Source: Vitrella brassicaformis (lineage: Eukaryota > Sar > Vitrellaceae). Taken from it: DNA of 64,000 nucleotides. The notes below the pieces were generated by a model. The model was not told where the DNA came from. It did not search any database and saw only the letters and a list, made by a program, of their open reading frames with translations. The position numbers and the translations under genes were made by a program. The stretch lies in contig CDMY01000386.1 in the NCBI GenBank assembly GCA_001179505.1, forward strand, positions 6,801 through 70,800. Reading direction: 5' to 3'. Of the stretch, positions 23,037 through 36,382 are shown piece after piece (the stretch's first letter is position 1; each line of letters begins with the position of its first letter).

Positions 23037-26000
23037 TCAAGAGATCCTCTCGGCGACGTATGCGCTGCCCTTGCTGGGCAGGTGCACACAGTACGACCTA
23101 CCAGCCGTAGAAGTGCCCACACTCGAACGCATCACGACAAACACACCCTTACCACCTACTTCTCTATCTCTCCCACCACTCTCTTCGCTCTCATCAGCAA
23201 TGCCTCGCGCCTCCAACACACCAGACAAGTCCCCCAACTCGCCCCCCGCACCAACCCCTCTCCCTCTCCCTCTCGCCATCTCGTGCACCACCATATGCCG
23301 CCTTGTGTGTTCCGTGTCTGCTGCATCTCCCGCAATGACCACACGCACTCGCGCAGATTCAGTGTCCTCCCCTCCTTTAGTGCGTGTCTCAGCGTCGCGC
23401 CTATGCGGCAGTGTGTCACGGAGAAATCCATGAGACGTCTTGGGTCGGGTGCGTTTGTGGATTCTCCCTTTAGCTCGTGACTGCGGGCGTGTTGATGTTG
23501 AGGAGGCAGGGGCCTGCAGCAGCAGGGGGGGCTCCAAAGCGATCATCTCGCTTCTGGGTGTCTTGGGGGTGGCTGGGACGACGGGTGTTTTCCTCGTCTC
23601 TGCCTTGTCCATGGCTGGTGAGGCCGTCTTGGGCGTCGTCAGCCGGACGGCCTCTGGCGACATGGCGACTGTGGCGGCTGTCGTCTCAGGCGTTTTCACC
23701 CTCTCTTGGCACACAGGAGTCGCCTTGCCGCCCCCCGGCAGCGGCTCAAAGTCGAAATCCGTGACGAAGCGCGTCCCCGCTGCTTTCTCCCTCGCCGACA
23801 ACAGCCGTGAGCTCCGACAAGGCATAGCGCTCAGGACCCTTCGATGCACCGTCGCAGCGGCTGTGGCTGCTGCAGCGGGTGTGTGTGGTGTGGCCGTGGC
23901 CGGGGGCGATACCGACGCAGCGCGGTAGCTGAGAGCGTACTGTGGTGCGGGTGCTGGTGCTGGTGTGGGCGAGGTCATGGCTAAGGATACTGGCGAGAAG
24001 AGTAGGGGTGTGAGTGGGACGGAGTCGGTGTGGGGGGAGGAGGTTCTGACGGAGGGGTGGACCAGAGAAGGGACCGGCGACGGGGCACCTGACCACGCAC
24101 AGAGAGACATGAATGACACGACAGCAGCAAAAAAGTGGATGGAAGGTGCCAGAAAGAAAGTGACAGTACAGTACCTGCTATCCTGGCTCCTTGCATGACA
24201 GAGAGGCGTCGTGAGCCGACGATCAAGTCCGTCCGCGACTGAGATTCCAGACTGTCGTGCTTGTCCCTCTCCGCCTGCAGAAACGTCGCCACCGACGCCA
24301 CCAGCCTCCCGCAGTCCCACTCCAGCTTCACTACCCTCAACTCCCCTGCCTCCACCCACACAAGCCGACCCCCGTCAGGCAGCATCATTCCTTTGGCACC
24401 GCACTCGCACTTCGGTCGCAGCAAAGTCAGGCAGCTTTTCATCACCCTGCCTGCTGCTCCTGCTGCCGAGACGTCTTTGTCCTTCTGTGGCGACTGCGGG
24501 GGGCCTCGGAATCGCCAAATACGCGGAGAGGTCTTGGGCGTGAAAGGGGCGAACGTGGCCAGAGACACGTCTCCTCTTTCTTTGTCCTTGCCCCTGGCTT
24601 GACGCATGGCGGCGGTCTGGAAGGTGGCCGGGGGGAGGGGGTAGAGCGAGATGGTCATGTTGTCGCCGTCGTGCACCAGCAAGGCGTGCTGCCGCGGGGT
24701 GTATGTCACCCACCCGTTCGCTCCCGTGTGCGGCATCTTGACAGGCGGGGCCGCCACGACGTCGATAGCGAAAATCGACGGACCGGTGGCTTCTCTCTCT
24801 CTCTCCATCACCGTGACGGATTGCGAGAGAAGCCCTGATTGTGACGTGGAGGGGCCCCTCGATACGGACACAGACGCAGACACGCTTTCGCCGCTGACAC
24901 TGCTCTGCCGCGACAGCAGCTGAGAGGAGGACGGCGTCATGGTGGTGGACCGAGCGGGGGGGGCAAGGAGGGCGCCACGCGTCTGTATCCTCGACGGCAT
25001 GAGCGTCACCCTCTTCCGCCTCAGTCGCCTCTTCTTGCGCAGAGTCCAGAACGATAGCGTGTCTCCGCTGTGGACCATCAGCGTCAGGTTGCAGAAGATG
25101 GCAGAGTGGACGTCGGCTGGTGGGCCAGAGGGGCACAGCATTGAGGGCGGGAGGTAGGCCAGCCGCTCCACTCCCATCTCGGGCAGCGTTGTCACGCTCG
25201 AGGTGATGGGCATCGGTCGCCTCTCCGCCTTGCGGGTCACCCTTGCCACCCCGACAATCCCATTTGACAGCACGAAGGCCGCGAACCGCCCGTCACCGCT
25301 CAAATCGCTGTCTTGGAAAGTTACTCTCTCTGTGAACACCCTCTGCTGGCTCAGCAGCGACTGTGAGATCAGAGAGTTGACCGACTTGCTGGGGATGGTG
25401 GCCGTGAGAGTGGAGTGCACAAACACGTAGAGAGAGTGGGGGGTGTGGACGAGGAGGGTGGTGGCCTCGGAGGAGATGCGGATGGCTGTCGCGGGGGGGA
25501 TGGTCGAGAGAGGGTGTTCCCGCGACATCCAGAAAAGCTCCGTCAACCGCTGCCCGTCACGCACGTCCCACACCTTCAATGTCCGCCAGGCCGACGCAGC
25601 GATCAATGCGTTGGTCGCACAGACCACCAGCAGGAGCACCTCCTCCCCATTCTGGCCGCCTTCGTGAGCTTTGACCGACTTGTTGAGCAGAAATGGGTCG
25701 TCATCCCCCTCGCCCCGCCTCCAGATGTCCATACGCCCGCCAACATATCCCACCAGCAGGAAGAGTCCCTCCCTGTCCACAGCCAGGGAACAGAGTCTCG
25801 GCGCACGCATCGACTGCAGCAAGCTGACGTTTGTGAGATGGCCTTTCTGCATCTGGGGGTGGGCACGTGTGAGCGAGGGGAAAGGGGGAAAGGCCTCGCA
25901 CCACATGGATGCCACGGACGGGTGGCTCCACCTGGCGGTGACCTCCCTCTGTATGAGCGACCGTTGTTTCTCCAAGTGCCTGTGGAAGCCGTGGATGAAG

Positions 26001-29000
26001 TAGGGCGGATGCTGGCCCTCAATCGCCCGGGAAGACGCCAGCAAACGGCTCAGCTTGCCGGCGTAGTCACAGAGCCCCGTGAAGGACACACTGCCTTCGT
26101 CAAGACCGCATGGCATTGACCGGCACTCCCTGACAACCTGATTGACGGCCTCATCACAGGCCTCCATGTGTCTCGCCGCCTCCACATAGGCCATAGCAGT
26201 CGGGCTGGACTCCTCTCCTTTCCCACCAGCACCGTAGCCATGGCTCTCCGCCGTCAGGTACTCTTCCATCTGCGAGAAGAGGCTCTCCAGCCGGGAGGAC
26301 GACACAGTGATGGTCGACAAGTTGTCGGCGGTGGACACGCTCCCGGCCACAGACGTCCCCCTGCTGCCCTTGCTGCCCTTGCTGCCCTTGCTGCCGCCTT
26401 CGCCCCTTCTATGGCTCCGCTGGCCATGCTGGAAGGTGGGGATGATGTACAGCCGCCCGGATGAGGCGCGCACGAAGACGCTCGGCCGGGAGCGGAGGGT
26501 GGTGTGGAGGAGCTCGCCTTGGTCGATTTGACGGGAGGGGAGGGTGGTGTTGATGAAGGGGTCGAGTTGGGTGCCGAGGGGGGCAGTGCTGTCGGGGAGG
26601 CGGGTGGACTTGCGCCTCATGGACAGCTGGCTGACGATGGCCATCCGGCGAACGGCCTGCCTGCAGGTCGAGGGGGAGAGAGGACAAGCAGCGACGCATT
26701 CGTGTGTGTATGTATGTGAAGAGATGCCTTCCTTCCTCGCACTCATTTGCTTACTTGAGTGTTGAGGCCCTCCTGGCTGTCGTGGCCCTTTCACCAGCAG
26801 CCTCCTCTTTCTCACGCTGAGACGGCCACCACACACACAGACACAGTATGAGACACAGGCACTCTCCTGCCTCTCCCTGCGTCTGTCTACGTCTCACCTA
26901 CCTTTGCCCATGCGGTGCTGAGTTTGTAGCACTTGACCCTGGGGCCCATCCCGACAGCCAATAGGGGCAAAGAGGAGAGGCTCAGGGCCATCCACGGGCG
27001 AGGCTTGCCGGCGGGATTATGTGCGACTGGCAGCGGGTCGGTCGAGAACAGAAACTCGCCCGTCTTGCTGGAAAGAACGATGACGCTACCTGCAGGTGGA
27101 CAGACAGGGAGGTGAAAGAACGACTGGCTGGGTGTTTCTCCATCTGACTGTGTTGGGCCCGGCCCGCTCGCACCGTCCTCATTGAGGAGGGCCAGGTGTG
27201 ACGTCTTGGCCGACCACGTGCAGCCCGCGTGATCGCGGCCCTTCGGCAACGGTACACGCCGCCTGCATTGTTTGCATCCAACACGTCACATCACATTCAT
27301 GTCATGCAGCCAACACATGAAGGGCCCGTGTGTTGTGTTGCGTGCCATCACTCACTCACGTCGGCACAGGGCAGATCTGCGCGTCTCCCCTCGGGGGCAG
27401 GCCCCTCAGTTGCGTCGTCTTCTCTGCGTTGGCGGCGAGGCTGTACCACAGCACCTGCCTCTCACCCACCACCATTAGCGCCATCTCGTCAGGAACGATG
27501 AAGGCCCCTCTCAGCACGTCAGGCGGCTGCCGATCACCCGAGCCGTCCACAAACAATGGGGAGGCCGGGCGGCTCGCTGAGGGTGACGTCTTCTGTGGCA
27601 GGAGGTCGTCGATGTCCGGCACCTCTGTCTCAGACATGTCGGTTGAGCGGAACCGCAGCAGCCGCAGCTCCCTCTGTCTGTCCACCTTGACGTCGGTGCT
27701 GCCCACCCACAGAACCCGCACACACGGCACCACATGGTACCTCTCCCCCTGCCCTTCGGCACCCCTTTCTGCCGACGGATCGTCTGCGAGGCTCTCGGCG
27801 GTCAGGCGCAATCGCAGTTTGGTAGGGCTTCGGGGGCTCCTGTCGTTCGCCTTGTAGCTAACAGCATTGATGTCCAGCACGGCAGCGCGGGAGTCGATGA
27901 CGAGCAGTAGAGGGGGATTGTCCTGGGTGTTGCTGAGGGGGGCGGCGTGCAATACCTTGATGGGCGTGTGGGTGAGGGTAAGCAGGTGCGCAGTGGGCAG
28001 GAAGTAGTTGCTGTAATACTGAACGGACGAACCGGCAAAATCAGAGAGCAATGCCATTCCAGAGATTTCAGAGCTCCTCGCGTCCGCTTCTTTACCTACA
28101 TTGGTCTTTATGTATGGCTCCAGCTCAGAGTTTGGCGTGAATTTTGCCCCTGGAGGCACGCGCTTCTTCCTCATTTCGTCGGCATACAGCAGCAGCCGAT
28201 GCTTCTTTATCAAACTGCATCCACACGCCGACACACACCCACATCCATTCACCGAGCCCCTGTGTCTCTCTCCGTCTGTCTGTCTCTCACGCGGCGTTGT
28301 CTTCCATGAGTCTCAGTCTGAGCTGGTCAGTGATGGGCAGGGCGTGCACCACTGAGGGGATGATCCGCTGGTAGTTGAAAGCAACCAGACCTGCCGCGGC
28401 CCTCTCCGCTATCAGCTGGGCGGAATCGCTCGTGTCATCTGCACGCATATTAAGACACACATACACCCATCTGGACTGAGAGAGAGAGAGAGGCAAAGGA
28501 AATGGCGTCGGTGCTGACCTGCGATGATGCTGACGTGTGACTTCTTCCTGGCTGTGAGGACGAAGCGCTGGATGCTGCCGTCACAGTAGAAGATGAGGAC
28601 ACTCTTGTAGGCTGGTGGCATGACGACTGCGTGCGCGATGGGCTCCGGGTGTGTCCGCAGCAGATGAAACTCCTAACAGTGACAGAATTCAGCCGTTGGG
28701 TGGGTCTTGGTGTGGCGTGGTGCGGCATATCCACCAGGTGGTCTTAGACTACCTGTATCTCTTTGCTCAGCTTGATGAGCAGCGACACATCAGGCTGCAC
28801 CCTTACACACAACAAACACACCCACAAGACAAATGACCCACCACAAATGAAGCCTCACTCACCCATATGTGCTTCGGCGCCGTCCGACCGAAGAACCTCT
28901 CATGGTACGCCGCCACACCGTCCGCCCCCCCATGCATCAGCACAAACCCAGGGGGCAGCAACCGAAGCGAACCCACCTTCCCCCGCTCCTCATCCCGCTG

Positions 29001-31007
29001 GCCATAGCCAATCCCAGCCATAAAAGTGTCGCCCTCCCGGCTGTAGAACTGGGGAGCCTTGGCGTTGAATAGAGGGGCCGATTGTGGGCCGGGGTCTCTC
29101 TTTCTGCCGCTACCTTCAATATCGAAGACGGATTGTCTGCGGCCGGATGAGCGTCGTCTTGCGGTGAGGAGGGAGAGGCGGCGGTCGACGGGTTGTGGGA
29201 TGGGGAGGGAGGGGGGAATGGTGGGCGGGGTGCACTGGGTGAGCTTGAAGTGGGGGGCCAGGAGGTGGCAGAGGTTGACATTGCTGATGAAGTCGTAGAG
29301 GACCGAACGAATGCTGACACACAGACAACACAGACACGGAGAAAGAGACAGACACACAGCCGCGTCAATGTACACAGAACACACTGTGTCTCTCTCTCAC
29401 TCGTATAGCAGCTTGAAGGCCGAGTATTCTGATCGAGTGAAAGAGTGCCGATCCCACAGTGCCCCGTACCTACAGATGGACATGTCCCAGCCAGCCAGCC
29501 ATTCCTTCCAGCAGTGCAACTCGAGTCTTCACAGGTACCTTGCGAGCATCATGTCAGCTCCGTTTAGAGCCTCAGGCAGCCAGAACTCCATGCACAGGAG
29601 ACATATGCCCAACACGGCCACCTCCAGGCTCGGTACACACAGCTGCAGCTGACTCAAGGCCGCCGGGAGCGACGATAGCTCTTGACATCTCCGCCTCAAT
29701 AAGAAGCTGAGCATTTGTGCCTCTCCTAAGGACGGATCGCCTTCCGATGCCGCGTCAACGAGCCCCTGAATGCGGCCCCACCCCCATCCGCAGACACCGT
29801 CATCCTGCCCACCTCTGTCTTCGATAGCCACACCCCTGCGGTCCCTGCACAGCGTCAAGAGCACTTTCGCCCTGTGCAGCAGGCCCCGCGACTCCAGCCA
29901 CGCCACCATTCGTGGGCTGTTAAGCAGCGCCTCCAGGGGGTGGGGTGCGGGTGTTTCTGATGAATAGATGGAGAAGAGGGCATCTTGGAATGCCCCATGG
30001 GATGTATCCAGTGTCTCGGTGTCGGCAGTTGCGGAAGCGAGGCGGTCCAGCAGTTGATGGATGGCGCCGAGGACCAGTGCTGTTGTGTTGTTGTCAGTCT
30101 CAGTGAGGTTTGCTTGAAGGTGCCCTACCAGGTCTCCCAACTCGTCCAGCCGAGTGCTGCTTTGTTCCATCTCCCAAGGCAGCAGGGAGCACCAACACAG
30201 CACACGGAGGACCATGCTGCAAAGGGCCAACAAGTCGGCAAATACAGCCGCGAAAGACTCAGCCGAGTCGTCGATTGGCCGGCAGTGGAAACAGGGCGAC
30301 ACAATCAACATATAATGCTGGCCTCCAAGAGGATATTGGCGCCAAAATGAGGGCGGAAGGGCGTCGTCGGCATCTCTGTCCTTTGCTGCCACCTTCACCG
30401 CAATACCGCCATTCGGCTGATCGATGGACGAGTAGCTCCGCATGTAGCCCGATGTGCCTTCACTTGACGCATCAATGTCATCCCCAGTGGCTTGTGTGTC
30501 GCTGCATGGTGTCACGTAGATGTCCCTTGGGCTGATTCGGCCGCCGAGAGTGACACCTGCAGCGTGGCAGCCCATAATGGCCGAGGACAGCTGGATGGCC
30601 CAGTCGACGCACATCTCCATCGCTTCATCTGATGAGCCCTCATCCTCACCACGATCGCCCATGCCGCTCTCCAGCACCTCTGCAAGCGTCACAATCTGGG
30701 TCCGCCTTGACGACTGTCCAGTCCTCAGCTCAAACACCGGCACGGGATCACACACGCCCACCCGCCGGTGTGCCGGCTGCCTGCCCTCCACTGCAATGGA
30801 CTGCAGGAAGTGGACGGGCAGCACATGCGGGTGAAAGATTCCATGCCAGAGAAGGGCCGCGTCGTCGAGGGCCACATCGTCAGACTCTTCTTCTGGCGGG
30901 ACGCAGACAGACAGAGCCACGGACGAGGTGCCGTACTTGAGGACCACAAGGGCTGGCCCAGGGCTCTGTGAGGGGCTCAGCAGCGGGCGAACGGCGGCGT
31001 TGAGCAT
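23037..31007 (-). CDS. Giant pseudokinase-like / WD40-repeat protein
   Basis: Exons 31007..29539, 29469..29401, 29313..28863, 28794..28753, 28672..28519, 28438..28291, 28214..27360, 27262..27174, 27089..26902, 26816..26755, 26660..24175, 24088..23037: 12 exons, 2354 aa, every phase consistent. Residues about 45-260 look like a kinase fold: a hinge-like segment, helix E WAIQLSSAIMGCHAAGV, then GGRISPRDIYV where the HRD catalytic loop should be. Asp and Lys are missing, so it should be inactive. WD40-type strands follow in two blocks (for example CDGSIQRFVLTARKK; LALLNEDGSVIVLSSKTGEF; RTLKVWDVRDGQRL). The tail is Ser/Pro/Thr-rich and disordered. The layout recalls kinase-BEACH-WD40 proteins of the LvsG/WDR81 kind, but I could not identify a BEACH core. 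A trafficking scaffold is the best guess. Confidence 0.82.
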
Positions 31008-31525
31008 GACAGATCGTCACAGTCTCCCGTCTCTGCAGCTGTCGTTGGTGTTTCCCTTTGGGGCTCAGGTTCAAGACTCAATCGAGACGGCAACGANNNN
31101 NNNNNNNNNNNNNNNNNNNNNNNNNNNNNNNNNNNNNNNNNNNNNNNNNNNNNNNNNNNNNNNNNNNNNNNNNNNNNNNNNNNNNNNNNNNNNNNNNNNN
31201 NNNNNNNNNNNNNNNNNNNNNNNNNNNNNNNNNNNNNNNNNNNNNNNNNNNNNNNNNNNNNNNNNNNNNNNNNNNNNNNNNNNNNNNNNNNNNNNNNNNN
31301 NNNNNNNNNNNNNNNNNNNNNNNNNNNNNNNNNNNNNNNNNNNNNNNNNNNNNNNNNNNNNNNNNNNNNNNNNNNNNNNNNNNNNNNNNNNNNNNNGGGG
31401 GGGAACTTCTCCAGCTGCGAGCTTAGAGAGGAAGGCGATCGGTCTTCCCGAATTTCGAATTCGCATGGTGGCTGTAGTGTCGTGTTGCCAGGTCTATACG
31501 GTCACCAGGAAGGTGAGTGAGTATT
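31008..31525. promoter_or_regulatory. Divergent intergenic region with assembly gap
   Basis: Between the start of the minus-strand WD40 giant (31007) and the plus-strand exonuclease (31526). Bases 31097-31396 are a 300-N gap, so most of the shared promoter region is unseen, and an upstream exon of either gene could be hidden there. No element can be named in the visible 218 bp. Confidence 0.6.
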
Positions 31526-32795
31526 ATGACCGATCCTTCCTCTCTTGCTGTGGACTACTTCCTCGTCCTCGACTTTGAGGCCACGTGCGAAGAGAAGCGC
31601 CGACTGGTGCCTCAGGAGATCATCGAATGGCCGGTGGGGAACAAACAGGCAGCACCGCAGCACCGAGAGGGGGCTTGACGTACGTATGTGGGTTGACCTG
31701 TGGCCTTCAGGTTGTGAAGGTGAATGCACACACGTGCTGCATCGAGGACCCTGCTTTTCATCAGTACATAGCGCCTCAGGCGCATCCCACGGTGACTCCG
31801 TTCTGCACACAACTCACCGGCATCACACAGGTGAGGGACAGGAGGGATGGACGGCACGGCGCCGCCTGACTGCAGGCCCAAGCCCATGGCCATCGAGTGA
31901 GTGCATGGAAACGATGAACGACAGACATAGATCCAGACACATACACAGGCTGTCTGCCTTTTGCAGCCCATGTGTTCTGTTCGTATAGGAAATGGTGGCT
32001 GGGCAGCCGCCCTTCGCTGAGGCACTGCAACGGTTCACGGCGTGGATGATACAAAACCGTGAGCATATAGAACACGAGACCAGCGGCTCGACGACAGGAG
32101 GCACGTGTTTTGCTTCAGGCTTGGCAGCTCCAGCCGTGCCTCAGGACAGCAGTGAGGAGGAAGAGATCACCCCCACCGTCCCCCCTCTTCGCTCGGTGTT
32201 CGTCACGTGTGGTGTAGGTTCAATGCATGACACATCCTGTCCATCAAACACCCCCACACACGTGTATATCACCTGCACCTTTTTGACGCCCCCCCTTCGC
32301 TCGTTGCGTAGGACTGGGATCTCAAGACCATGCTGCCCGCTCAGTGTGCGGTGTCGGGGGTGGAGGTGCCGCTGGCGATGAGGACGTGGATCAACATCAA
32401 GAAGGTGTGCAGACTAAATGGGTTGCTAGGGGCAGCGAAACGGCTGTCATGTGCTGTTGCTGATCTGTGCAGGTAGCTTCCCACTGTTTCAGTCGCAGAA
32501 TCGACGGCATGCCCGCCTTGCTGCAGCGCTGCGGGCTGTCGCTTGAGGGCAGGCACCACAGCGGCATCGACGACGCTATCAACATTGCGAGGTGCTGGGT
32601 GCACCTGATCAAGTACAGAGGGGGAGGATGGCAGGATGCTCACATGCAGCCACTATCTGTAACGTTCGTTGCTGTGTTTGGACCAGGACCTACCCCGAAT
32701 TGAGGACAGCTGAGGGCATCGCCCCCTGGCTCACTCGCAACACTGCAATGGTAGCACCCCCTGGAGCAGAGGGAAGTCAAGGGAAGATAGCTTGA
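31526..32795 (+). CDS. ERI1: ERI1-like DEDDh 3'-5' exoribonuclease
   Basis: Exons 31526..31633, 31711..31830, 31989..32213, 32312..32404, 32473..32612, 32687..32795 encode 264 aa. The ERI1/3'hExo catalytic set is complete: D16 and E18 in LVLDFEAT, D154 in GDWDL, H211 and D216 in RHHSGIDDAINIAR. The 'EIIEWPV' and 'LTGITQ' motifs also match the family. ERI1 enzymes trim 3' ends of histone mRNA and 5.8S rRNA and degrade small RNAs. An acidic Ser/Glu/Pro insert (about 100-140) splits the fold, and there is no SAP domain before the nuclease. The ATG at 31526 gives an eight-residue lead into the first strand. An upstream exon in the N gap cannot be ruled out. Confidence 0.9.
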
Positions 32796-33490
32796 TGTGG
32801 CGGGTTGTTTCTGTGTCATGCGGGTCGTAAGCTGTGGATTGTGATGAGCGATGCTGCGTCGACAGGCAATAGAGATCTTCATGCCGCCTGCATGCAGACC
32901 ACATGTTCCCCCAGTGCCAATCGTGTATCCCCAAGGCCAACCCAATGCCATTCTGTTTGAGCGAACGCGGCTGGTGCATGCATGAGGCGTTGAGATGAAT
33001 AGCGGTCAGCAGGACTGGTTGATGTACCATCCAACGCACTCGTGTACGCTACATAAGCAAGTCCACCCGACACACAACCGGCCTAAACCGGCCACGAGTG
33101 GGGCGGTCGTGGACGGGCTGCTTTCCATTGCAAGAGTGAACAGATTCCAGCGTCCGTCGCTTGCTGACCCTCACACAGCCAGTATGCCGTCCGGGATCAT
33201 CGGTGAAGTTGACAAGGCCCCCACCTTTCGCCCCCCGTCTCTCGCGTTTTCGAGAAGTCCTTTTTCCCTCCTTGCTGCCCCGTTTTGGACCGGCTGTATC
33301 CAAGTATATCGGTCTACCGGCTGAAATCGGCTGCAATCGAGGTGAAACACCCGTCGGACTCCTCGCTCTGTCAGGCGGCCTTATTCTCACGTTTCCCTCT
33401 CGAGCCAACCGGCGAATCATCGCGTTTCGGCGTCAGGAGCATCCTCCATCGGCGGTTGGACCCGTCGGCAATGGCAACTCACCGTCTCAC
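32796..33490. other. Tandem intergenic region
   Basis: About 700 bp between two plus-strand genes. It should contain the 3' UTR of the exonuclease and the promoter and 5' UTR of the Tudor-like gene. The frame just before 33491 is open for about 110 codons but has no ATG, so I leave it out of the coding region. Nothing else recognisable. Confidence 0.5.
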
Positions 33491-35471
33491 ATGAGGCAAG
33501 TGCAGAATCAGTCTGCTGATATGCTGCCGCCACCGAAGGCCCAGCCCGGCTTCCCCGGGCCGCTTCCCGCCTCTTCTGTCGATACGACGCTGCATGGGGG
33601 CCAGCAGATGTCCGCCGCGGCGCTTTTCGGTCCGGGACCGGCCGGCAAGGCGGCGCAGGTTAGCGATAAAGTGGAAGAGATGGTGGAGGAAGAGGTGCCT
33701 GGCGAATCGGACGAGACGACTGCGGGGAGCGAGGAGGGAGGTGAGCCAGCCCGTTAAGGCAGCAATATTGACATGGTGGATGAGAAGTTGGTGTGGCGGG
33801 GCTTGGGTGTGTGTGTGGTGTCGTTTTGCAATGCAGGTTATGCTGTGTTTGTTGATTCCAAGGATAAGTACCTGGCCGACTCGCCGCACTTCTTTCAGAA
33901 GAAGTTCGCGGACGGCAAGAACTACTGGGGCGTTGTCGCGTGGAAGGTCAGACTCCTCAGAAAGAGAGCACACCAAAAGTTGGAGAGAGAAGAAGGCAAT
34001 TTTTCCTTTTGGTGGGCTGTGTATACGTTGTGTGCAGGAGCCGCGTTCGTGGAAGGGGAAGGAGCAGTTGATGTACCAGGTCATCTATGCCGATGGCGAT
34101 GCAGAGCACATGGACAAGAGCGAACTCAAGTATGCAAATGCAATGCACACAATACAGCCGTCGCACCAAATGCATCTTCGTCCATTCTTCCCGTAGGCGT
34201 TGTTCGGAGGGCCGCTCCCGCTCGGGTGCCCGTCGCCGCGCCCCGTCCATGCCGCCCTCCCTGGCCAGCGTGTTCAAGGAGATCCGCGAGGCGGCCATCC
34301 AACTCAAGAAGGATGGCATCACAGGTGCGTCACAATACATGCACTCCTCCGATCGCCATTCCGTCTGTTTGTTGTCTGCTGTATGCATGTGCTCAGAGGA
34401 GGATCTCCTGCCGCTGAGGGAAGCCACGGCCGAGATCGAGATGAAGCGCAGACGCACACAGGCGTTCATGCCTGCCAGGCAGCACACCACCCGCAGCGCC
34501 GCCCGGCAGGGAGGGAGCCGCAAGAGGGGGCCCTCCGGCACACCCAAGAAGCAGCCCCGGACCAACAACACAGCCAAGCGGCAGAAACCCCCGCCCATTC
34601 CATCCGATCGCCGCGCACAGAACCGCCGCAGGGCAACCGATGCGGCCTCTGTGCCTCCCCGGTCAGACAGGGGGCGGGCGAGGGCGGCTGGTCGGAGGCG
34701 GCAGTGGGAGAAGGAGCTGCCGATGTCGTGTGACGATGTGTGTGTCGACGCGTGTGTGGATGGCGGCGGGGGGCAGGGGGACGGCGGCCTGAGCGTTGAG
34801 GTGGGCGTGTGTGGTGGTCGCGATGATACGTGTGGCAATGGGGGTGACTCCGAGAAGGACGGCCCTGGGGTGGTGGCTGTCGATCTGGAGGACCATTCTC
34901 AGGATCAGACGCCCGCCAGCAAAGCCGATGTGCTCGTAGCGAAGGGTGCACCCGTGCTGCAGGTGGGGTGGATACACATGGAATATACACACGGACAGAG
35001 AGACACCCACCACAGCTATTTGTGCATGTGGTTGGTGCAGGCCGGTGCGGGTTTGTCGATGCGGGCGGTGAATGCGTTTGTGGAGTACCACGGCGGCCAC
35101 CCCTTCAGCCAGTCCTTCTGGACGGTCGACGCGCTCATCGGCATGGCACAGCGGAGCGACCACCACAGGGTGAGCTCGTGGGGGTGACCACATACACACC
35201 ATGGACGCATCCATCCATCCATCCGTCCATGTGTGCGTGTGTGTGTGTACGTCTGTGTGCACTGCAGACACGTGAGATGATCGCTCAGCCCTGGTGCCCA
35301 CCGGAGAGGCGCGACTGGATTGTGTCCCGCCTGTTTGAGGTGCTGCTCGAGCACGACCGCATGATAAACACCCCCACCCACACCAACGACGCAGACACCG
35401 ACCACACATCCCCATGTAAAAAGAGGGATCCCAAAGCGGAGCCCTACATCGAGATGGAAGTCGACACGTGA
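33491..35471 (+). CDS. Tudor-like domain protein
   Basis: Exons 33491..33740, 33837..33946, 34038..34129, 34197..34324, 34397..34962, 35041..35169, 35268..35471 give 492 aa. After an acidic N-terminus, residues about 85-155 show a Tudor-like barrel: a strand around YAVFVDSKDKYLADS, a turn with NYWGVVAWK, and QVIYADGDAEHMDKSELK, the 'Y-x-DGD-x-E-x-x-x-x-L' pattern of histone-tail-reading Tudor/PWWP relatives. The middle is strongly basic (Arg/Lys, with nuclear-localisation-like clusters) and then Gly/Asp-rich. The C-terminal 110 residues are ordered and helical and I do not recognise them. A nuclear chromatin-associated role is inferred from the barrel plus the basic tract. The start is the first ATG in a frame that opens without one. 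Confidence 0.78.
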
Positions 35472-35979
35472 TTAGTTCACCAAGTACATATACATCGACG
35501 CGTCGCGTGCATGGACGGCTGCTTAATGGGACTGACGCAGGGCGGGAGTGGGGGTGAGGGAGGGGTGGGCATGCTTTGCTTTGCTTTTCGTGCCGCGCCA
35601 CAACGTACGTCACATTGATGGCCACAGGACACATGACTGACTACTTTGCCAACGTTCACTGATTGATGGATATAACACTGAATTGTCTCTCTCATGGCAT
35701 ACATCAACCCACGGGAGACGCCAAACCCAGAAACCGACTCACTGTCACACACACACCCCGTGGGTCATACACGCACACTCACACACGCCCTGCAGCCGCT
35801 GGAGTACCAACTTGACTTGAAACGAAAAACGCAGGGTAAGGATTTCTCTGTGCTTTTCTTGTTATGCTCGAGTCGCAGCTTGACCAGGAGACATGAAGGT
35901 CTCCCCAGGTCAAGAACCACACCACCTAGCAGACATACAGTACACTGACTGCACTTGATAGATCTGCTGTGTGCATGAC

Positions 35980-36067
35980 ACAGGGGCAGAAGGTTCGCTG
36001 TCCATCGGGCTGGGCCGCTTCCGGTAAGGGATTGCACAGCCAGCAGCCGTCACTCGCGGCCCCCTGT
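35980..36067 (-). promoter_or_regulatory. SECIS-like hairpin, distal copy
   Basis: Read on the minus strand, this 88-nt segment starts 633 nt after the selenoprotein stop. Its ends pair (ACAGGGG with CCCCTGT). A GTGAC opposite CCGAT supplies the TGA/GA tandem-mismatch core. A helix (GGCTG with CAGCC, then GGCTGT with GCGGCC) leads to GCAA in a 5' bulge and a small TCC/GGA stem, as in form-2 SECIS elements. It differs from the proximal copy at about a dozen sites, but the core, the AA and all helices are kept, partly through G-U pairs. It could be a second functional element or a relic duplicate. Confidence 0.5.
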
Positions 36068-36382
36068 CGCCCGGTCACACACATCAGCCAAGATCGCATG
36101 ATCGTGCTTGTGGGGCTAGTGGTCCAATCAGCACATGTACGAAGCGAGTGACCGGTTGACGAAAAAGAAAAGGAGGAGAAGGGCAGCAAGGAACACCCCC
36201 CCACACCCACATATATGGAAGAGGAGCATACAAACCACGTACATGCCCTCACACCCACATGCAGACCAGCCAAGAGGGGAAGCAACGATATATACGGTGC
36301 AGATGCCTACGTATACGCGACAAATCCATCCACCTCCATCCACACACACGCAATGGACGGATGGGCTGTGTGGTGTGAGAGA

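Noticed and set aside
28863-29539. BEACH domain in the giant WD40 protein
   Set aside because: Position and company fit, but I could not match the BEACH core motifs, so it is mentioned only as a possibility.
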